64,000 bases of DNA, taken from contig CBDAPV010000001.1 in the NCBI GenBank assembly GCA_965198715.1, positions 2,356,001 to 2,420,000 on the forward strand, given 5' to 3'. The notes under the pieces were generated by a model that saw nothing but the letters and a program-made list of their open reading frames with translations, made no database searches and had not been told where the DNA came from. This DNA is from RH-AL1 sp965198715 (GTDB lineage Bacteria; Pseudomonadota; Alphaproteobacteria; Rhizobiales; Beijerinckiaceae). The position numbers and the translations under genes were made by a program. Shown piece after piece: positions 61,219 through 64,000 of the stretch (the first letter of the stretch is position 1; every line of letters starts with the position of its first letter).

Positions 61219-62390
61219 GCCGGCTGCTCCACGAGGCCGGTTGTAGTGGATGGGGCGGCGCGGCCGTCGCGATCGAAGGCGATCTCCGAGCGCGGGCGCC
61301 GGCGGGTCACGGCCACGAGGAAGCCCATCTCGAGCGCCACCGACACCAGCGACGAACCGCCGTAGGAGATGAAGGGCAGCGTCATGCCCTTGGCCGGCAT
61401 CAGGTGCAGGTTGACCGACATGTTGATCGCCGCCTGGATGCCGAACAACATCACCAGACCGGCGCCGGCGAAGGCGCAGAACGGGTCCTCGCTGCGCGCG
61501 GCGCGGAACAGGCCGCGGATCACGATGAACGCGTAGACCGAGCAGAGCGCCATGCAGGCGAGGAGACCGAATTCCTCGCCGGTGACGGCGAAGATGAAGT
61601 CGGTGTGGGCGTCGGGCAGGATGCGCTTCACCGTGCCCTCGCCCGGGCCCTTGCCGAACCAGCGTCCGGCCTTGATCGTCTCCAGCGCGGTGTCGACCTG
61701 GAACGTGTCGGTGGCGCCATTGCCGCTGGCCGGATCCATGAACTTCAGGATGCGCGCGCGTACGTGGGGCACGAACTTGTAGGCGGCGAAGACGCTGACG
61801 AGGCCGCCGCCGCCGAGCCCGACCATCCAGAACCAGTGCAGCCCGGCCATGAAGAACAGCGCCATCCACACCAGCGTCACCAGCATGGTCTGGCCGAAGT
61901 CGGGCTGCAGCATCAGCGGCACGATGGTGAGGGGCAGCAGCAGCACGGCGAATGTCGTGCCCGGCACGTCACGCCGCTTGCCGCCTTCGGAAAAGGCCCA
62001 GGCGACGAGGATGACGAAGGCGGGCTTCAGGAACTCGGAAGGCTGGATGCCGAAGATCCAGCGGCGAGAGCCCTTGACCTCATGGCCGAACAGCAGCGCG
62101 ACCACGATGAGGCCCATGGATACCACGAAGAGGATCACCGCGGCGCGACGTACCTGCCGCGGCGAGAGGAACGACACGCCGATGAGCACGGCGATGGCCG
62201 GAAAGAGCGCTTCGGCCTGGCGATTGACGAAGTGGAAGGTCGGCAGGCCGATGCGCTCGGCGACAGGTGGGCTCGCTGCCATGGTCAGGATCATGCCGGC
62301 GACGATGAGGACACCGAGGGCGGCCAGCAGCCAGCGGTCGACGGTCCACCACCAGTTCGCGAGGGCCGTGCGTTGCGCGCGCGATACCAT
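61215..62390 (-). CDS. ftsW: Lipid II polymerase FtsW (SEDS)
   Basis: 391 residues from ATG 62390, with a GGAG-type site; a TTG 24 bp upstream is less likely. Ten or so membrane spans and the SEDS signature pattern are seen: GSRRWIFGIQPSEFLKPAFVILVAW, then the periplasmic loop, then GEGTVKRILPDAHTDFIFAV and ISYGGSSLVSVALEMGFL. It polymerises septal peptidoglycan with FtsI. It overlaps murG by 4 bp. Confidence 0.94.
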   Translation of the reverse strand: MVSRAQRTALANWWWTVDRWLLAALGVLIVAGMILTMAASPPVAERIGLPTFHFVNRQAEALFPAIAVLIGVSFLSPRQVRRAAVILFVVSMGLIVVALLFGHEVKGSRRWIFGIQPSEFLKPAFVILVAWAFSEGGKRRDVPGTTFAVLLLPLTIVPLMLQPDFGQTMLVTLVWMALFFMAGLHWFWMVGLGGGGLVSVFAAYKFVPHVRARILKFMDPASGNGATDTFQVDTALETIKAGRWFGKGPGEGTVKRILPDAHTDFIFAVTGEEFGLLACMALCSVYAFIVIRGLFRAARSEDPFCAFAGAGLVMLFGIQAAINMSVNLHLMPAKGMTLPFISYGGSSLVSVALEMGFLVAVTRRRPRSEIAFDRDGRAAPSTTTGLVEQPA

Positions 62391-62498
62391 GTTCGAGGCT
62401 CCAGGGAGGCTCAACGTCCCGCCCGTGCGGGTGCCATCGCCTGGCGCATGCGCCGGGCGTCCGCCGCGATCATGAACACCAACGATTAACCATGCCTT

Positions 62499-63896
62499 TC
62501 ACGCGGGCTGGCTTAGCAGGTTTCTCACGCAATCGCGAAACCGCTCGCCGCGCTGCTCGAAGTCACTGAACTGGTCCTGGGAGGCGCAGGCGGGGGAGAG
62601 CAGCACGACCTGATCGGCGCCTGTTCGCTGCGCCTCTGCAAGGGCGTCGGCCGCAGCCCGTGCGGTGGCGACGTCGAGCGTGCCGCAGTGCTCGAATGGC
62701 ACGTCGGCGCCGAGCGTCTCGGCGAAATGCTCGGCGGCGGCACCGATCAGGTAGGCCTTGGCAACGTGGTCGAACAGCGGGCGCAACGGCTCGATACCAC
62801 CCTCCTTGGCCTTGCCGCCGATGATCCAATGCACACGGGAGAAGGCCAGCAGCGCCTTCTCGGCGGCATCGGCGTTGGTGGCCTTGGAATCGTTGACGTA
62901 GATCACGCCGTGCGCGGCCGCGATCTGTTCCATGCGATGGGCAAGGCCGGGGAACGAGCGCAGCGCCGCCTGCAACTGGTCTAGGTTTCCGGCATCCTTA
63001 CCGAGCGCGAGGATCGCGGCGGCGGCGTTTTGCGCGTTGTGGGCGCCGCGCAGCGCGGCGATGCCGGCAAGGTCGGCGATCGGCGTCGCCTGCATGTCAT
63101 GGTGGCGCATGAGCTTGGTGCCGTCGAGCGTGATGCCCTGGACGACAAGGTTGCCGGCGACCGAAATGGTCTCGACGGCGCGGCCCTCGATAGCGATGCG
63201 CTGCGCGATGGCCGCGCTGTCGGGATCGTCCACGGAGACGATGGCGGTGCCCGAGTGCGTCACGAGGCGCGCCTTGATCGCGGCATAGTTCGCCATCGTG
63301 TCGTGGCGGTCGAGATGGTCGGGCGTCAGGTTCATCAGCACGCCGGCGGTCGGTTGGATCGAGGGCGCGAGATCGATCTGGAAGGACGAGCATTCGATCA
63401 CGTGCACGCGAATCTCGGACGGCGGCGGAAGCTGCAGCACCGGCGTGCCGATATTGCCGCCCACAGCCACTTCATAGCCGAACTCGCGGAAGAGGTGCGC
63501 CGTCAGCGCGGTGGTGGTGGACTTGCCGTTGGTGCCGGTGATGGCGACGAAACGCGCGTTGGGCGCGATCGCCGCGCGCTCGCGGCAGAACAGCTCGACG
63601 TCGCCGATGATCGCGACCCCGGCAGCTCGGGCGAGGTCGACGCTCCAGTGCGGCTTGGGATGCGTGAGCGGCACGCCCGGCGCCAGCACGAAGGCGGCGA
63701 AGGCTGACCAGTCGGCGTCGTGGAGGTCGACGATGGCGATGCCGTTGGCGGCGGCCTTGTCGCGCGAACTCTCCTTGTCGTCCCAGGCGGCGACGGTGGC
63801 GCCCCCTGCGAGGAGGGCGCGGGCTGCGTCGAGACCGGACGAGCCTAGGCCGAAGAGGGCGACGTGCTTGCCGGCGAAGGAGGTGATGGGTGTCAT
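62499..63896 (-). CDS. murD: UDP-N-acetylmuramoylalanine--D-glutamate ligase
   Basis: 465 residues. VALFGLGSSGLDAARALLAGG binds UDP, AITGTNGKSTTTALTAHLF is the P-loop, and HRMEQIAAAHGVIYVNDSKATNADAA is the conserved C-terminal domain motif. It adds D-Glu to UDP-MurNAc-L-Ala. It is 108 bp upstream of ftsW and 25 bp downstream of the partial mraY gene. Confidence 0.96.
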   Translation of the reverse strand: MTPITSFAGKHVALFGLGSSGLDAARALLAGGATVAAWDDKESSRDKAAANGIAIVDLHDADWSAFAAFVLAPGVPLTHPKPHWSVDLARAAGVAIIGDVELFCRERAAIAPNARFVAITGTNGKSTTTALTAHLFREFGYEVAVGGNIGTPVLQLPPPSEIRVHVIECSSFQIDLAPSIQPTAGVLMNLTPDHLDRHDTMANYAAIKARLVTHSGTAIVSVDDPDSAAIAQRIAIEGRAVETISVAGNLVVQGITLDGTKLMRHHDMQATPIADLAGIAALRGAHNAQNAAAAILALGKDAGNLDQLQAALRSFPGLAHRMEQIAAAHGVIYVNDSKATNADAAEKALLAFSRVHWIIGGKAKEGGIEPLRPLFDHVAKAYLIGAAAEHFAETLGADVPFEHCGTLDVATARAAADALAEAQRTGADQVVLLSPACASQDQFSDFEQRGERFRDCVRNLLSQPA

Positions 63897-63921
63897 GGGG
63901 ACAGGGGAGCCACGCCGCGCC

Positions 63922-64000
63922 TCACCTGAGCTTCAGCGTCGAAAGCCCGACCAGCGCGAGCACGAAAGCGATGATCCAGAAGCGGATGACGATCTGCGGC
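63922..64000 (-). CDS. mraY: MraY C-terminus, cut by window edge
   Basis: The minus-strand frame at the right edge reads PQIVIRFWIIAFVLALVGLSTLKLR and stops at 63922-63924. This is the last transmembrane helix of phospho-N-acetylmuramoyl-pentapeptide transferase (MraY family end RFWIIAxVLALxGLxTLKLR). The start lies outside the window. Position directly upstream of murD fits the dcw order. Confidence 0.88.
   Translation of the reverse strand, partial: PQIVIRFWIIAFVLALVGLSTLKLR

Overview
The window looks like a GC-rich alphaproteobacterial chromosome. The evidence is the gene order dusB-ntrB-ntrC-ntrY-ntrX, a fused ispDF, and an inverted division/cell-wall (dcw) cluster running mraY-murD-ftsW-murG-murC-murB-ddl-ftsQ-ftsA-ftsZ. 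I cannot name the genus from sequence alone. The window joins an integrated element (about 1-17,944), a patchwork of acquired and decaying DNA (about 18,000-31,100) and ordinary core chromosome (about 31,100-64,000).

Region 1 (1-17,944) is the early half of a prophage or phage-like element, integrated at the 3' end of a tRNA-Met gene by a large serine recombinase. Its left end, with any packaging and structural genes, lies outside the window. It holds a leftward replication operon (replication protein, DUF6362 protein and small overlapping genes), a hicAB toxin-antitoxin pair, and a second leftward operon with an MT-A70 adenine methyltransferase and a CtrA-type DNA-binding protein. A repressor with a divergent Cro-like gene sits among repeated GTTGGA-N4-TCCAAC operators. 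A rightward run of mostly overlapping small genes follows, including a stand-alone DnaA domain IV. An Abi-alpha (DUF4393) gene is translationally coupled to the integrase. The replication gene contains what looks like an origin inside its coding sequence: nine TTTGCA iterons around an AT-rich patch flanked by GATC clusters. DnaA-like, CtrA-like and adenine-methylase genes on one element suggest that it reads or mimics the host cell-cycle circuit (inference).

Region 2 (18,000-31,100) is accessory DNA. It contains a zinc-ribbon metallo-beta-lactamase-fold protein, an SDR, an AT-rich NACHT-type defence NTPase broken by two apparent 1-nt deletions, a secreted HtrA-like protease and a GST. Downstream of a tRNA-Leu lies AT-rich island DNA with an orphan KpsT-like ABC ATPase, IS701-like transposase scraps, a perfect 205-bp tandem duplication and a SAM methyltransferase. 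Remnants of a CusA/CzcA-type RND pump and of an Nramp transporter follow.

Region 3 (31,100-64,000) is housekeeping. It includes nnrU, a nitronate monooxygenase, a hybrid histidine kinase with an ETR1-like ethylene-binding domain, a LysR regulator, GDP-mannose synthesis (manC), glyoxalase I, ratA, pncC/cinA, ispDF, the nitrogen-regulation operon, a split chromate transporter, a D-amino-acid transaminase, mtgA and bamD. The dcw cluster then runs leftward from mraY (cut by the window edge) to ftsZ, which ends in a strong intrinsic terminator. A family of palindromic intergenic repeats recurs in regions 2 and 3.
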